NCBI GenBank assembly: GCA_022071955.1
Contig: JAJVIM010000030.1
Location: 1 to 61,941, forward strand
DNA length: 61,941 nucleotides
Reading direction: 5' to 3'
Source: Anaerolineae bacterium
Lineage (GTDB): Bacteria; Chloroflexota; Anaerolineae; 4572-78; J111
The position numbers were made by a program, and so were the translations under genes. Under the pieces are notes generated by a model. That model saw only the letters and a list, made by a program, of their open reading frames with translations, was not told where the DNA came from and ran no database searches. This document shows, one piece after another, positions 1-8,743 of this stretch (position 1 is the first letter of the stretch; each line of letters opens with the position of its first letter).

Positions 1-41
1 GCAATAATGGATATGAGCAAAATCTCTACAGGAGCAAATCT

Positions 42-1010
42 ATGCCAAACCAAATCCTGCTGATTGTTGGCCACGGCAGCCGCATCTCCGAGGCCGTTGA
101 CCAGTTCCACGAGTTTACCGCCGCGCTGGCCGCCCGCTTCGATATGCCGGTTTCGAGCTGCTTTCTTGAGCTGGCCGACCCCGACATGGCCACCGGCCTG
201 ACCGCCGCCGCTGCCGGCGTTGGCCCTGGCGGTGAGGTGCTGGTGCTGCCGTTGTTTTTGGGCGCGGCCGGCCACCAAAAAAACGATGTCGCTGCGGCAG
301 TGCAGTGGGCGCGAGCGCAATTCCCCGGCGTCAGCTTTCGTTACGGGGCGCCGCTGGCCCCGCACGCCAAACTGGTTGAACTGCTCGACCTGCGGGTGCG
401 CGAGCTTTTCGCCGCCCACCCCACCGCCCTGCCGCCGGAAGACTCGGTGGTGCTGGTGATTGGCCGCGGCAGCAGCGATCCCGACAGCAACAGCGAAGTA
501 GCCCGCGCCGCCTACCTGCTGTTTGAAAAACGGCCCTATCGCGCCGTTGAGTTTGCGTTTCAGGCGGTGGCCCGGCCCAAAGTGGCCGACGGTATGCGCC
601 GCTGCGCCCAACTGGGGGCCAAACAAATTATCGTGGCCCCGTACATTTTGTTCACCGGCAGAGTCGATGGCTTTATCGCGCAGGTTACGCAGCAAGCCGA
701 ACAGGAACTCGGCCTGCCGGCGCTGGTGGCCTCATTTTTGGGCACACACGAGCTGATTATCGATGTGGCCGAACAGCGGGTGCGTGAACTGCTCGATGGC
801 AGCGCGGCCATGACCTGCGACCTGTGCAAATATCGGCTGCCAATGGCCGGCTACGAGCAGCAGGTGGGCCTGCCGCAAGAAACGCATCACCTGCACGGCG
901 GCTCGGCTCAACGCCACGCCCACCATCACCACGGCCATCACCCCCATCACGATCACGACGACGACCACGATCACGACCATCACGATCACGATCACGAGCA
1001 TCATCATTAA
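42..1010 (+). CDS. cbiX: Sirohydrochlorin cobaltochelatase CbiX, long form
   Basis: This enzyme inserts Co2+ into sirohydrochlorin, the committed step of anaerobic cobalamin synthesis, in the cytoplasm. The 322-aa protein has two chelatase half-domains. The first carries the GHGSR motif (His11) and the second metal-site His in LFLGAAGH (His78). The second half-domain runs from about residue 135 to 250. Residues 257-262 read MTCDLC, matching the MxCxxC motif that holds a 4Fe-4S cluster in the long CbiX of Bacillus megaterium. The last 40 residues are an extreme His/Asp tail, probably a cobalt store. An AGGAGC ribosome site lies before the ATG. It is the first gene of the cobalamin locus; only 41 bp upstream are visible, so any riboswitch would lie outside the window. 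Confidence 0.93.
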   Translation: MPNQILLIVGHGSRISEAVDQFHEFTAALAARFDMPVSSCFLELADPDMATGLTAAAAGVGPGGEVLVLPLFLGAAGHQKNDVAAAVQWARAQFPGVSFRYGAPLAPHAKLVELLDLRVRELFAAHPTALPPEDSVVLVIGRGSSDPDSNSEVARAAYLLFEKRPYRAVEFAFQAVARPKVADGMRRCAQLGAKQIIVAPYILFTGRVDGFIAQVTQQAEQELGLPALVASFLGTHELIIDVAEQRVRELLDGSAAMTCDLCKYRLPMAGYEQQVGLPQETHHLHGGSAQRHAHHHHGHHPHHDHDDDHDHDHHDHDHEHHH

Positions 1011-1032
1011 ATTTCTATTAAACATGTCTCGC

Positions 1033-1087
1033 GGAGTCCGAAAGCAAAGCTTTCGGAACAAAAAGCTACGCTTTTTGACTCCTTTTT
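1033..1087 (+). terminator. Three-way hairpin with T-run after cbiX
   Basis: The outer stem GGAGTC (1033-1038) / GACTCC (1077-1082) encloses two inner hairpins: TCCGAAAGC (1037-1045) with GCTTTCGGA (1049-1057), and AAAAAGC (1060-1066) with GCTTTTT (1070-1076). TTTTT follows directly (1083-1087). It could act as an intrinsic terminator or attenuator between cbiX and the next gene. It also resembles the palindromes at 8744-8773 and 56472-56487, so it may instead be a member of a small repeat family. Confidence 0.45.
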
Positions 1088-1106
1088 AATTTACAAGCGG
1101 ACAGCC

Positions 1107-1140
1107 AATCGTAAATCCAAAATCGTAAATCGTAAATCAA
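1107..1140. repeat. Short tandem array directly upstream of cbiFG
   Basis: Units of 7-8 bp based on AATCGTAA and ATCCAAA run right up to the ATG at 1141, so no Shine-Dalgarno is visible. Nearly the same array recurs inside the cobB coding sequence at 10449-10484. Confidence 0.7.
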
Positions 1141-2973
1141 ATGACCGGACACATTTATTTCATTGGAGCCGGGCCGGGCGACCCCGACCTGCTCACCCTT
1201 AAAGCTCAAAAACTGATTGCCGCCGCGGATGTGGTGCTGTACGCCGGTTCGCTGGTGAACCCGGCGGTGCTGGCTCACGCGCCGGCCCACGCCGAAATCC
1301 ACAACAGCGCCGGCCTGAGCCTGGAACAGCAAATTGAGGTGATGGCCTCTGCCGCCGCCGCGGGCAAAGCCGTGGCCCGGCTGCACACCGGCGACCCCAC
1401 CATTTACGGCGCAACACTGGAACAGATGCGCGAGCTGGACCGGCTGGCCATCGCCTACACCGTGGTACCCGGCGTCAGCTCGGCCTTTGCCGCCACCGCC
1501 GCGCTCAAAACCGAACTGACCGCGCCCAACCAGACGCAGACCATCATTTTTACCCGGCTGGGCGGCCGCACCGCCGTGCCGGAAGCTGAAAACCTGGCCA
1601 GCCTGGCCGCCCATCGCAGCAGCATGGTCCTGTTTCTCAGCACCGGCATGATTGCCCGCGTGGTTAAAGAACTGACCGGGGCCGGCTACCCCGCCGACAC
1701 CCCGGTGGCGGTGGTCTTTCGCGCCAGTTGGCCGGATGAATTGGTCATCCGCGGCACGCTGGCCACCATCGCCGGCCAGCTCGAAGCGGCGGAGATCACC
1801 CACCAGGCGCTCATCATTGTTAGCCCGGTGCTCAGCGCCGAAGGCCGGCAGGTGGCCGACTCGCACCTGTACGGCGCGGCCTTTGCCCCATCAGCCCGCC
1901 GCGACGCGCCGGCCATTATCAGCCTGACCCGCGCCGGTACCGGCACCGCCCGCCGGCTGCTGGCTCAATTGCCGGGCGCGGTGCTGTATGCCCCGGAGCG
2001 CTTTGTCACCGCCGCCGACCGCGCCGCCGGAATCATCGGCTACGACACCTCAGTGCGGCAGGTGCTGCAATCGGCCTTTGCTGAGCACAGCGCCCTGATT
2101 TGCCTGATGGCCACCGGCATTGTGGTGCGCGATCTGGCCCCCGTGCTGCGCAGCAAACACAGCGACCCGGCGGTGGTGGCGCTTGATGAGCAGGGGCGGC
2201 ACGCCATCAGCCTGCTCAGCGGCCACAAAGGCGGGGCCAACGCGCTGGCGCAGCAAGTGGCGAAGGCGCTTGGCGGGCTGGCCGTGTTGACCACCGCCAG
2301 CGACGGCCAGCGGTTGCCCGCGCTCGATTTGCTGGGGCGAGAGGCCGGCTGGCAGTTGGAACGCCCGGAGCAGCTCACCGCAGTCATTGCCGCGCTGGTC
2401 AATGGCGAGGCCGTGGCCGTCTATCAAAATGCCGGTAACGACGACTGGCTGCCCGACCCGCTGCCGCCCAACCTGACCCGCTACCCGTCGCTGGCCGCGC
2501 TGGCCGCCGCCGCGCCCGCCGCTGCGCTGTTCATCACCGACCGGATTGTGCCGGCCAGGCTACGCGCCGCCGCGCCAAAATCGGCCATCTATCGCCCGCC
2601 GAGTCTGGTGCTGGGCGTGGGCTGCAATCGCGGCACGCCCGCCGCCGAAATTCTGCAAAATGTGCGGGACGCGCTGACCGCGGCCGGGCTGTCGCCGCTG
2701 AGTGTGGCGGCGGTGGCCACCATCGAAGATAAGCGGGATGAAATTGGCCTGCTGGAAATGTGCGAGCGGCAAAACTGGCCGCTAAAAATCTTCAGCCGGG
2801 CCGAAATTGCCGCCATCGAGAACCTGCCCAACCCCTCCGAGTGGGCGCAAAAAGCGCTCGGCGTGGCCGGCGTGGCCGAACCGGCGGCGCTGCTGGCGGC
2901 CAACGCCTCGGAGTTGCTGCTGGAAAAACAGAAATATCCAAATGTCACCGTGGCTGTGGCGAGAAAGAGTTAA
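1141..2973 (+). CDS. cbiFG: Fused cobalt-precorrin-4 methyltransferase / cobalt-precorrin-5A hydrolase
   Basis: This 610-aa fusion joins two successive steps of ring contraction. Residues 1 to about 250 are a CobM/CbiF C11-methyltransferase, shown by GAGPGDPDLLTLKA at the N-terminus, HTGDPTIYGA and VVPGVSSAFAA. The rest is CbiG, which opens the delta-lactone and releases acetaldehyde: the central CbiG domain has LMATGIVVRDLAPVL and LLSGHKGGANALA, and the C-terminal CbiG domain starts near LVLGVGCNRGTPAAEI. Both halves look intact. CbiG marks the oxygen-independent pathway. The next gene starts 2 bp after the stop. Confidence 0.93.
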   Translation: MTGHIYFIGAGPGDPDLLTLKAQKLIAAADVVLYAGSLVNPAVLAHAPAHAEIHNSAGLSLEQQIEVMASAAAAGKAVARLHTGDPTIYGATLEQMRELDRLAIAYTVVPGVSSAFAATAALKTELTAPNQTQTIIFTRLGGRTAVPEAENLASLAAHRSSMVLFLSTGMIARVVKELTGAGYPADTPVAVVFRASWPDELVIRGTLATIAGQLEAAEITHQALIIVSPVLSAEGRQVADSHLYGAAFAPSARRDAPAIISLTRAGTGTARRLLAQLPGAVLYAPERFVTAADRAAGIIGYDTSVRQVLQSAFAEHSALICLMATGIVVRDLAPVLRSKHSDPAVVALDEQGRHAISLLSGHKGGANALAQQVAKALGGLAVLTTASDGQRLPALDLLGREAGWQLERPEQLTAVIAALVNGEAVAVYQNAGNDDWLPDPLPPNLTRYPSLAALAAAAPAAALFITDRIVPARLRAAAPKSAIYRPPSLVLGVGCNRGTPAAEILQNVRDALTAAGLSPLSVAAVATIEDKRDEIGLLEMCERQNWPLKIFSRAEIAAIENLPNPSEWAQKALGVAGVAEPAALLAANASELLLEKQKYPNVTVAVARKS

Positions 2974-2975
2974 TT

Positions 2976-3740
2976 ATGACAGGCACACTCAAAGTCATCG
3001 GCATTGGGCCGGGCGCGGCGGAGCTGATTACCCCCGCCGCCCAACGCGCGCTGGAGTCGGTGGATGTAATCATCGGCTACAAAACCTACCTGCGGCTCAT
3101 TGACCACCTTGCCCCGGACACGCCGCGCCAGGCAACCGGTATGCGGCAGGAAGTGCCGCGCGTCAATCAGGCGGTTGAGCTGGCCCGCGCCGGGCAGCGG
3201 GTGGCGCTGGTTTCCAGCGGCGACGCCGGGGTGTACGGCATGGCCGGGCTGGTGTTTGAAGTGCTGCGCGAGCGCGGCGAAAACGGCATCGGCGTGGAAG
3301 TGGTGCCGGGCGTGTCGGCGCTCAATGCGGCGGCGTCGCTGCTGGGTGCGCCGCTGATGATGGACTTTGCCGCCATCAGCCTGAGCGACCAACTGGTGCC
3401 CCGCGACGAAATTCTGCGCCGGCTGGAACTGGCGGTGCAGGCCGGTTTTGTACTGGCCCTGTACAACCCCAAAGGCAAAAAAAGGACCGAGCCATTTGAG
3501 CGCGCCTGCGAAATTCTGGCCCGGCACCTGCCGCCGGAAACGCCGGTGGGCATTGTGCGCGACGCCTATCGCACCGGCCAAAGCATCGAGCTGATCACCC
3601 TGACCGGCCTGCCCGCCGCCGAGGTCAACATGGTTACCACGGTCATTGTGGGCAACCGGCACACCTTTGCCCACCACGGCAAAATGGTCACGCCCCGCGG
3701 CTACGCAAATAAGTATGAGCTGGATCAAACTGATGAATAA
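2976..3740 (+). CDS. cbiH: Precorrin-3B / cobalt-factor III C17-methyltransferase
   Basis: This SAM-dependent tetrapyrrole methylase methylates C17 and drives ring contraction. The 254-aa product has the family glycine motif GIGPGAAELITPAA, SSGDAGVYGMAG and VVPGVSALNAAA, and the CobJ-type signature ALYNPKGKKR. The reading frame is open further upstream, but the ATG at 2976, 2 bp after the cbiFG stop, gives the normal family start (MTGTLKVIGIGPG). Tight spacing implies co-transcription with cbiFG. It is the ordinary single-domain form with no fused ferredoxin or CbiG. Confidence 0.93.
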   Translation: MTGTLKVIGIGPGAAELITPAAQRALESVDVIIGYKTYLRLIDHLAPDTPRQATGMRQEVPRVNQAVELARAGQRVALVSSGDAGVYGMAGLVFEVLRERGENGIGVEVVPGVSALNAAASLLGAPLMMDFAAISLSDQLVPRDEILRRLELAVQAGFVLALYNPKGKKRTEPFERACEILARHLPPETPVGIVRDAYRTGQSIELITLTGLPAAEVNMVTTVIVGNRHTFAHHGKMVTPRGYANKYELDQTDE

Positions 3741-3800
3741 TCTGATCAACCATTTCAGATTGAAAATTTGACCCAATGTCTTTTATGGGCAATTTATTTT

Positions 3801-3940
3801 GCCCCTCACCCCCTGCCCCTCTCCCTAAGGGAGAGGGGAAACATCTTTTTGGGTGGGTTTTTGGGCGGCAAAGCCGCCCAAAAACCCACCGATAACTCAC
3901 TCCCCCTCCCCGATAACGAGGAGGGGGTTGGGGGGAGGGG
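3801..3940. repeat. Palindromic intergenic element, copy A
   Basis: This element is a C-rich left arm with its own hairpin, a perfect 18-bp central stem with an AAA loop (3852-3869 / 3873-3890), and a second small hairpin that runs into a G-rich right arm. The outer C-rich and G-rich arms can pair with each other. It is non-coding and fills most of the gap between cbiH and cbiC. It belongs to a seven-copy family in this window (also at 6018, 11155, 14873, 17280, 55624 and 60738). Confidence 0.85.
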
Positions 3941-4020
3941 TAAAATAAACCCCGACGATGCCTTTATTGAAAGCGGTGAGATCCGGCTCATTTTTGTAAA
4001 TTTCGAATGGACAAAAAACT

Positions 4021-4635
4021 ATGATTACCCAACACCCTATTGAACGCGAAAGTTTTGAAATTATCCGCGCCGAACTGGCCGAGCACAGCCTGACCGAAGC
4101 GCAGGTAAATGTGGCCGTGCGCGTGATCCACGCCACCGCCGATTTTGATTTTCTGCACCTGCTCCGCTTTTCGCCGGGCGCGGTTGAGGCCGGCCTGGCG
4201 GCGCTGCGGCGCGGCTGCACCGTTGTCACCGATGTGCACATGACCGAATCCGGCATCAGCGGCAGTATGCTGGCCAAACTGGGCGGCCAAAAAGTGTGCG
4301 TTATCGACGCGCCGGAAATTCACGCCGCCGCCGAACAGGCCGGCGTCACCCGTTCGACGCTGGCTATGCGCGCCAACGCGGCCCGGCTCGAGGGCGGCAT
4401 TGCCGCCATCGGCAACGCCCCCACCGCCCTGCTGGAAGTGATCCGGCTGGTGCGCGAGGCAGGGCTGCGCCCGGCGCTGATTGTTGGCATGCCCGTGGGG
4501 TTTGTCAGCGCCGTTGAATCAAAAGAGGAATTGCAAACGCTCAACGTGCCGTACATTACCGCCGTGGGCCGTAAAGGCGGCTCGCCGGTGGCTGCGGCCA
4601 CGCTCAACGCGCTGCTGCGGATGGCGATAGTTTAG
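4021..4635 (+). CDS. cbiC: Cobalt-precorrin-8 methylmutase
   Basis: CbiC moves the methyl group from C11 to C12, converting (cobalt-)precorrin-8 to (cobalt) hydrogenobyrinate. The 204-aa length is normal. The conserved RVIHATADFDFLHLLRFSP block holds the catalytic histidine, and TDVHMTESGI is the second family motif. PVGFVSAVESKEEL is the usual CobH/CbiC C-terminal signature. It starts 80 bp after palindromic element copy A, with only a weak ribosome site. The stop codon touches the left inverted repeat of the next intergenic element. Confidence 0.94.
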   Translation: MITQHPIERESFEIIRAELAEHSLTEAQVNVAVRVIHATADFDFLHLLRFSPGAVEAGLAALRRGCTVVTDVHMTESGISGSMLAKLGGQKVCVIDAPEIHAAAEQAGVTRSTLAMRANAARLEGGIAAIGNAPTALLEVIRLVREAGLRPALIVGMPVGFVSAVESKEELQTLNVPYITAVGRKGGSPVAAATLNALLRMAIV

Positions 4636-4826
4636 ACAGGATTGACAGGATTAAGTGAGTATCACAGAATTTTCGCCGCCACGCACTTGGCTGTGATTGA
4701 TGGCAAGTGGCGGGTGGCAGGTGGCGTGTTTTTACCCGCCACCCGCTACTTGCCACTCGCCACCTTTTTAAGTGGCGAAAAACTAAAGACACTAACAAAA
4801 TCGTGCAAATCCTGTTAATCCTGTCC
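4635..4826. repeat. Nested inverted repeats made of short tandem units
   Basis: The whole cbiC-cbiD gap is structured. The ends are inverted copies of an ACAGGATT tandem (4635-4654 and 4807-4826). Inside, four heptamers GGCAAGT, GGCGGGT, GGCAGGT, GGCGTGT (4702-4729) face four reverse-complement heptamers ACCCGCC, ACCCGCT, ACTTGCC, ACTCGCC (4734-4761). The RNA could form a hairpin of about 28 bp. No coding sequence is supported here. Confidence 0.75.
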
Positions 4827-4845
4827 AACAAATACAGGTAGTTTG

Positions 4846-5976
4846 ATGACTGATCCACGTCCGTCCCGCGCCGACTGGCGCAAACCGAATCTGCGCGAAG
4901 GGTTTACCACCGGGGCCTGCGCCGCCGCCGCCGCCGCCGCCGCCACGCAGGCGCTGGTCACCGGCCAGCCGGTGGCCAAAATCACCATCGATTTGCCGGT
5001 ACGCCCCGGCGTCACCTTTGCCCTGGCCCGCTGCGAATTTCACAGCGAGGGCGTCACCTGCGGCGTCATCAAAGATGCCGGCGACGACCCGGACGTGACT
5101 CACGGCGCGGAAATCCAGGCCACGGTTGAGTGGCGCAGCGCGCCGGGCATCGAACTGGCCGGCGGCGAGGGCGTGGGCGTGGTGACCAAACCCGGCCTGC
5201 CGGTTGAGGTCGGTGAGCCGGCCATCAACCCGGTGCCGCGCCGGATGATCATCCAGGCGGTGCTGGCCCACGCCGGGGCGCGGCTGGCCGGGCGCGGCCT
5301 CAAAGTGACCATCAGCGTGCCCAACGGCGCGGCCATCGCCCGGCAAACGTTCAATCCCAAACTGGGCATTATCGGCGGGATTTCAATTTTGGGCACAACC
5401 GGCATTGTCAAACCGTTTTCGCAGTCGGCGTACCGGGCCAGCATTTACGTGGAGCTGAAAGTGGCCGCCCAAAATGGCGTGCAAACGGCGGTCTTTACCA
5501 CCGGTGACCGCAGCGAGCGCTACGCCCGCCGCCGCTACCCGGCGCTGCCCGACCTGGCTTTTTTGCAGGTGGGCGACCACATGGATTACGCGCTCAAACA
5601 GGCGCGGCGGCTAAAGCTGGCGCGGGTGGTCATTTCAACAATGATCGGCAAGGTCTCAAAAATGGCGCAGGGGCGCTTTCAAACCCACGTCAGCGAGGGC
5701 AGCATTGACCACGATTTTCTGGCCGAATCGGTGCGGCAGTTGGGGGTCGATGACTCGCTGGCCGCGCAGGTGCGTGGGGCCAACACCGCCCATCACGTGC
5801 AGCAGCTTTTGCGCCGGGCCGGCGTGACCGGTCTCGAAGCCCGGCTGGCCCAACAGGCCGCCGAACAAGCCGGCCAATTCATCGGCGGCGCATACTCGGT
5901 GGAGGTACTGTGTTTTGATCTCCACGGTGAACTACTGGCAGTAGGGCAATTTTTGCCCACTCGAAAACAAATTTAA
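4846..5976 (+). CDS. cbiD: Cobalt-precorrin-5B C1-methyltransferase
   Basis: CbiD methylates C1 in the anaerobic route and has no counterpart in the aerobic route, so with CbiG and CbiX it fixes the pathway type. The 376-aa product has the N-terminal family motif LREGFTTGACAAAAAAAAT, a hydrophobic ILGTTGIVKPFS segment, and ALKQARRLKLARVVISTMIGK near the middle. The ATG at 4846 directly follows a possible TTG at 4843; the ATG is preferred. It ends 40 bp before palindromic element copy B. Confidence 0.93.
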   Translation: MTDPRPSRADWRKPNLREGFTTGACAAAAAAAATQALVTGQPVAKITIDLPVRPGVTFALARCEFHSEGVTCGVIKDAGDDPDVTHGAEIQATVEWRSAPGIELAGGEGVGVVTKPGLPVEVGEPAINPVPRRMIIQAVLAHAGARLAGRGLKVTISVPNGAAIARQTFNPKLGIIGGISILGTTGIVKPFSQSAYRASIYVELKVAAQNGVQTAVFTTGDRSERYARRRYPALPDLAFLQVGDHMDYALKQARRLKLARVVISTMIGKVSKMAQGRFQTHVSEGSIDHDFLAESVRQLGVDDSLAAQVRGANTAHHVQQLLRRAGVTGLEARLAQQAAEQAGQFIGGAYSVEVLCFDLHGELLAVGQFLPTRKQI

Positions 5977-6017
5977 AGGCAAACGGGTATTTAATCACAA
6001 CAATTTGTAAAAGTCTT

Positions 6018-6158
6018 CCCTCACCCCCCACCCCCTCTCCCAATGGGAGAGGGGGGAAAACTTTTTTTAGAGTTGTTTTGGGCAGCAAAGCTGCCCAAAA
6101 CAACTCTGTTACCTTCACTCCCCCTCCCCGCTTACGGGGAGGGGGCAGGGGGGAGGGG
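6018..6158. repeat. Palindromic intergenic element, copy B
   Basis: Same architecture as copy A, with a perfect 18-bp central stem and AAA loop (6069-6086 / 6090-6107). The stem sequence differs from copy A at several positions, yet pairing is complete on both arms. It lies between cbiD and cbiET, and its right end is about 30 bp upstream of the cbiET start. Confidence 0.85.
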
Positions 6159-6189
6159 TAAAGTTTCTCGCAACACGTCACCACCTATT

Positions 6190-7416
6190 ATGACCGAACC
6201 AACTAACCTGACCCCCATCACCATTATCGGCCTGAGCGCCGGCGGGGCCGCCGACCTTTCGGCCCGGCAGTTGGCTCGCGTTGCCGCCGCCGATGTGCTG
6301 GCCGGTGGCCAACGGCAGCTTGGCTACTTTCCCGATTTTGCCGGCGAAACCATCGCTATTGGCAGCGATATGGCCGCGCTGGCCGAACGGCTGCAATCGG
6401 CCCGGCAGGCCGGTCAAAAGGTGGTGGTGCTGGCCTCCGGCGACCCGCTGTTTCACGGCATCGGCGGCGCGCTCCGCCAGTTTTTGCCCGCCGCCAGCCT
6501 GCGCATTGAACCCGCGCCGAGCGCCGCGCAACTGGCGTTTGCCGCCCTGGCCGAACCGTGGGACGACGCCGCGCTGCTCAGCGCCCACGCCCACCCGCCG
6601 GGGGAAATCATCCCGGCGGTGCTGGCCGCGCCCAAAGCCGCCATTTTAACCGACCGGCGCAACACCCCGGCGGCGCTGGCCCAGCGGCTGCTGGCCGCCG
6701 GAGCCGCGCCGGAATCGCGCTGCGCCGTCTGTGAAAATCTGGGCGGGGCCGATGAACGACTTGTCCGCGCCACGCTGGCGGAGATTACTGAACGCGAATT
6801 TGCGCCGCTGAACGTGCTGGTGGTGTGGCCGCAGAACCCGCCGCCCGCGCCCGTTTCGCCCGGCCTGCCGGACGACGCCTTTTCCACCTGGAATCAGCAG
6901 CTCACCAAGCGCGAAATCCGGCTGCTGAGCCTGGCCGAACTGGGCCTGCGCCCCGGCGAGGTGCTGTGGGATATCGGCGCGGGCAGCGGCTCGGTCTGCA
7001 TCGAGGCGGCGCGCTCGCAGCCCACGGCGGCGGTCTTTGCCGTGGAAAAGCGGGCGGAGTTGCTGGCCCACATCCGTGAAAATCTGGCTCGCTTCCCGGC
7101 GGCCAACCTGCAATTGTTTCAGGGGCTGGCCCCGGCGGCCTGCGCCACCTGGCCCAATCCCGACGCGGTGTTTGTGGGCGGCAGCGGCGGTCAGCTTGAA
7201 AAAATTATTGCCGCCGCCCAACAGCGGCTGCGCCCCGGCGGGCGGCTGGTGCTGAATCTGGTAGCGCTGGAAAATCTGGCCGAAACGCGCCGGCTGCTGC
7301 CCGCGGCCAGCGTGACGCAGGCGCAAATCAACCGCGGCGCGCCAATTTTGGACATGCTGCGCTTTGAGCCGGTCAACCCGGTTTTTATTGTAACCTGGAG
7401 GAAAATAGATGACTGA
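6190..7416 (+). CDS. cbiET: Fused cobalt-precorrin-7 C5-methyltransferase and C15-methyltransferase/decarboxylase
   Basis: This 408-aa protein catalyses methylation at C5 and C15 and decarboxylation of the C12 acetate. Residues 1 to about 215 are CbiE (IIGLSAGGAADLSA, VVLASGDPLFHGIGGAL). The CbiT domain begins near FSTWNQQLTKREIRLLSLAE and carries the Rossmann SAM motif VLWDIGAGSGSVCIEAA. The frame is open upstream through palindromic element copy B, but the ATG at 6190 is the start that matches the family N-terminus. No clear Shine-Dalgarno precedes it. It overlaps the next gene by 8 bp, suggesting coupled translation. Confidence 0.93.
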   Translation: MTEPTNLTPITIIGLSAGGAADLSARQLARVAAADVLAGGQRQLGYFPDFAGETIAIGSDMAALAERLQSARQAGQKVVVLASGDPLFHGIGGALRQFLPAASLRIEPAPSAAQLAFAALAEPWDDAALLSAHAHPPGEIIPAVLAAPKAAILTDRRNTPAALAQRLLAAGAAPESRCAVCENLGGADERLVRATLAEITEREFAPLNVLVVWPQNPPPAPVSPGLPDDAFSTWNQQLTKREIRLLSLAELGLRPGEVLWDIGAGSGSVCIEAARSQPTAAVFAVEKRAELLAHIRENLARFPAANLQLFQGLAPAACATWPNPDAVFVGGSGGQLEKIIAAAQQRLRPGGRLVLNLVALENLAETRRLLPAASVTQAQINRGAPILDMLRFEPVNPVFIVTWRKIDD

Positions 7417-8644
7417 ACCGGCCCGCTTGACCGTCGTCGGCCTTGGCCCCGGCGATCCCGAACTGGTGACTATTAAAGGCGTGCGGGCCATTGAGGCGGC
7501 GGACATTATTTTTGTGCCGCGCAGCGCCGATGAAGCCGACAGCGTGGCGCTGGCCATCGCCCGGCCGTGGCTCAACGCGCGGCAAGCGGTGGCGCCTGTG
7601 ACCACGCCGATGACCCGCGACCGGGCCGCGCTGCAAGCCGCCTGGCAGGCCATCGCCGCGGAAATTGGCGGGCGGTTGGCCAACGGCGGGCGCGGCGCGT
7701 ACCTGATTTTGGGCGACCCGCTGCTGTACGGCACTTTCACTTACGTGGCCGAGATTCTGGCCGCCGATTACCCGGCCATCGAACTTGAATTTGTGCCGGG
7801 CATCACTTCGTTTGCGGCGGGCGCGGCCAAAACGCAAACGCCGCTGGGGATGACCAGCGACCGGCTGGCCGTTATCCCCGCCAGCCGCGAAACCGATTTG
7901 GCCAGTTTACGCCGGCTGCTGGCCGATTTTGCCACGCTGGTGCTGATGAAAGCCGGCCCGGTTTTTCCGCAAATTATGGCCGCGCTCGATGAGTTGGGGC
8001 TGGTGGAACAGGCCGTTTACGTGGAGCGCATCGGCCTGCCGGAGGAACGGATTGTGACCGGGGCCGCGCTGCGGGCGCTGCCGCGCACCCGCCAGCCGTA
8101 CCTGTCGCTGCTGATTGTGCGGCGCGGCGAGGCGGCTTTACCGGCCAGTTCACCCGCCCGCGCGGTTAGGGCCGAACAGCCGGTGTATCCCATCAATTTG
8201 ACCGGGCTGGCCGGCAAGCTGGCCGTGGTGGTGGGCGGCGGGGCGGTGGGCGAGCGCAAAGTGCGCGGCCTGCTGGCGGCGCTGGCGCGGGTGACGCTCA
8301 TCAGCCCGGAGGCCACGCCCCAGTTGCAACAATGGGCCGCCGCCGGTGAAATTAGCTGGCAGCCGCGCCCGTACCAGCCCGGCGATCTGGCCGGGGCAAC
8401 GCTGGTGTTTGCCGCCACTGACTCGCGGGCGGTCAACGCCAAAATTGCCAGCGACGCCGCCGCGCTCAACCTGCTCAGCAACATTGCCGATGCGCCGGAC
8501 GAGGGCAATTTTCACCTGCCGGCCGTCTACCGCCAGCCGGGCCTGACCGTGGCCGTGAGCACCGCCGGCGCGAGTCCCGGCCGGGCGGCGCAGTTGCGGG
8601 ATCGCATTGCCGGCTGGCTCTCTCAAACAAAGGCTGAAAAATGA
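7409..8644 (+). CDS. cobI: Fused precorrin-2 C20-methyltransferase and precorrin-2 dehydrogenase
   Basis: Residues 1 to about 235 are a CobI/CbiL C20-methyltransferase (VVGLGPGDPELVTIKGV, LILGDPLLYGTFTYV, FVPGITSFAAGAA). Residues from about 255 to 411 are an NAD-dependent precorrin-2 dehydrogenase like the N-terminal part of CysG/Met8 (LAVVVGGGAVGERKVRGLL, NIADAPDEGNFHLPA, VAVSTAGASPGRAAQLRD). The protein would make factor II and then act again after cobalt insertion by CbiX. Precorrin-2 dehydrogenase is usually fused to the SUMT methylase or stands alone, so this partner is unusual. A GGAGG site lies 8 bp before the ATG, inside the end of cbiET. Confidence 0.88.
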   Translation: MTEPARLTVVGLGPGDPELVTIKGVRAIEAADIIFVPRSADEADSVALAIARPWLNARQAVAPVTTPMTRDRAALQAAWQAIAAEIGGRLANGGRGAYLILGDPLLYGTFTYVAEILAADYPAIELEFVPGITSFAAGAAKTQTPLGMTSDRLAVIPASRETDLASLRRLLADFATLVLMKAGPVFPQIMAALDELGLVEQAVYVERIGLPEERIVTGAALRALPRTRQPYLSLLIVRRGEAALPASSPARAVRAEQPVYPINLTGLAGKLAVVVGGGAVGERKVRGLLAALARVTLISPEATPQLQQWAAAGEISWQPRPYQPGDLAGATLVFAATDSRAVNAKIASDAAALNLLSNIADAPDEGNFHLPAVYRQPGLTVAVSTAGASPGRAAQLRDRIAGWLSQTKAEK

Positions 8645-8743
8645 AGGATAAAGGATGAAGGGCCAAGTCATCAGTTTCCGCCTTTATCCTTTGTTTCAGG
8701 AGTCGAACAGTCCCCGTCGGGACGACACCAAAGAATAAAATTT

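Noticed and set aside
3768..4043. Open frames across palindromic elements (also at 5879-6184, 14884-15123, 55611-55832)
   Set aside because: They translate the G/C-rich arms and stem of the repeat, have no ribosome site and recur with the element in both orientations.
6646..7740. Long antisense frames opposite cobalamin genes (also 8806-9975, 1066-1866, 12683-13711)
   Set aside because: High GC at third positions leaves the antisense frames open; the opposite strand carries clear conserved families.
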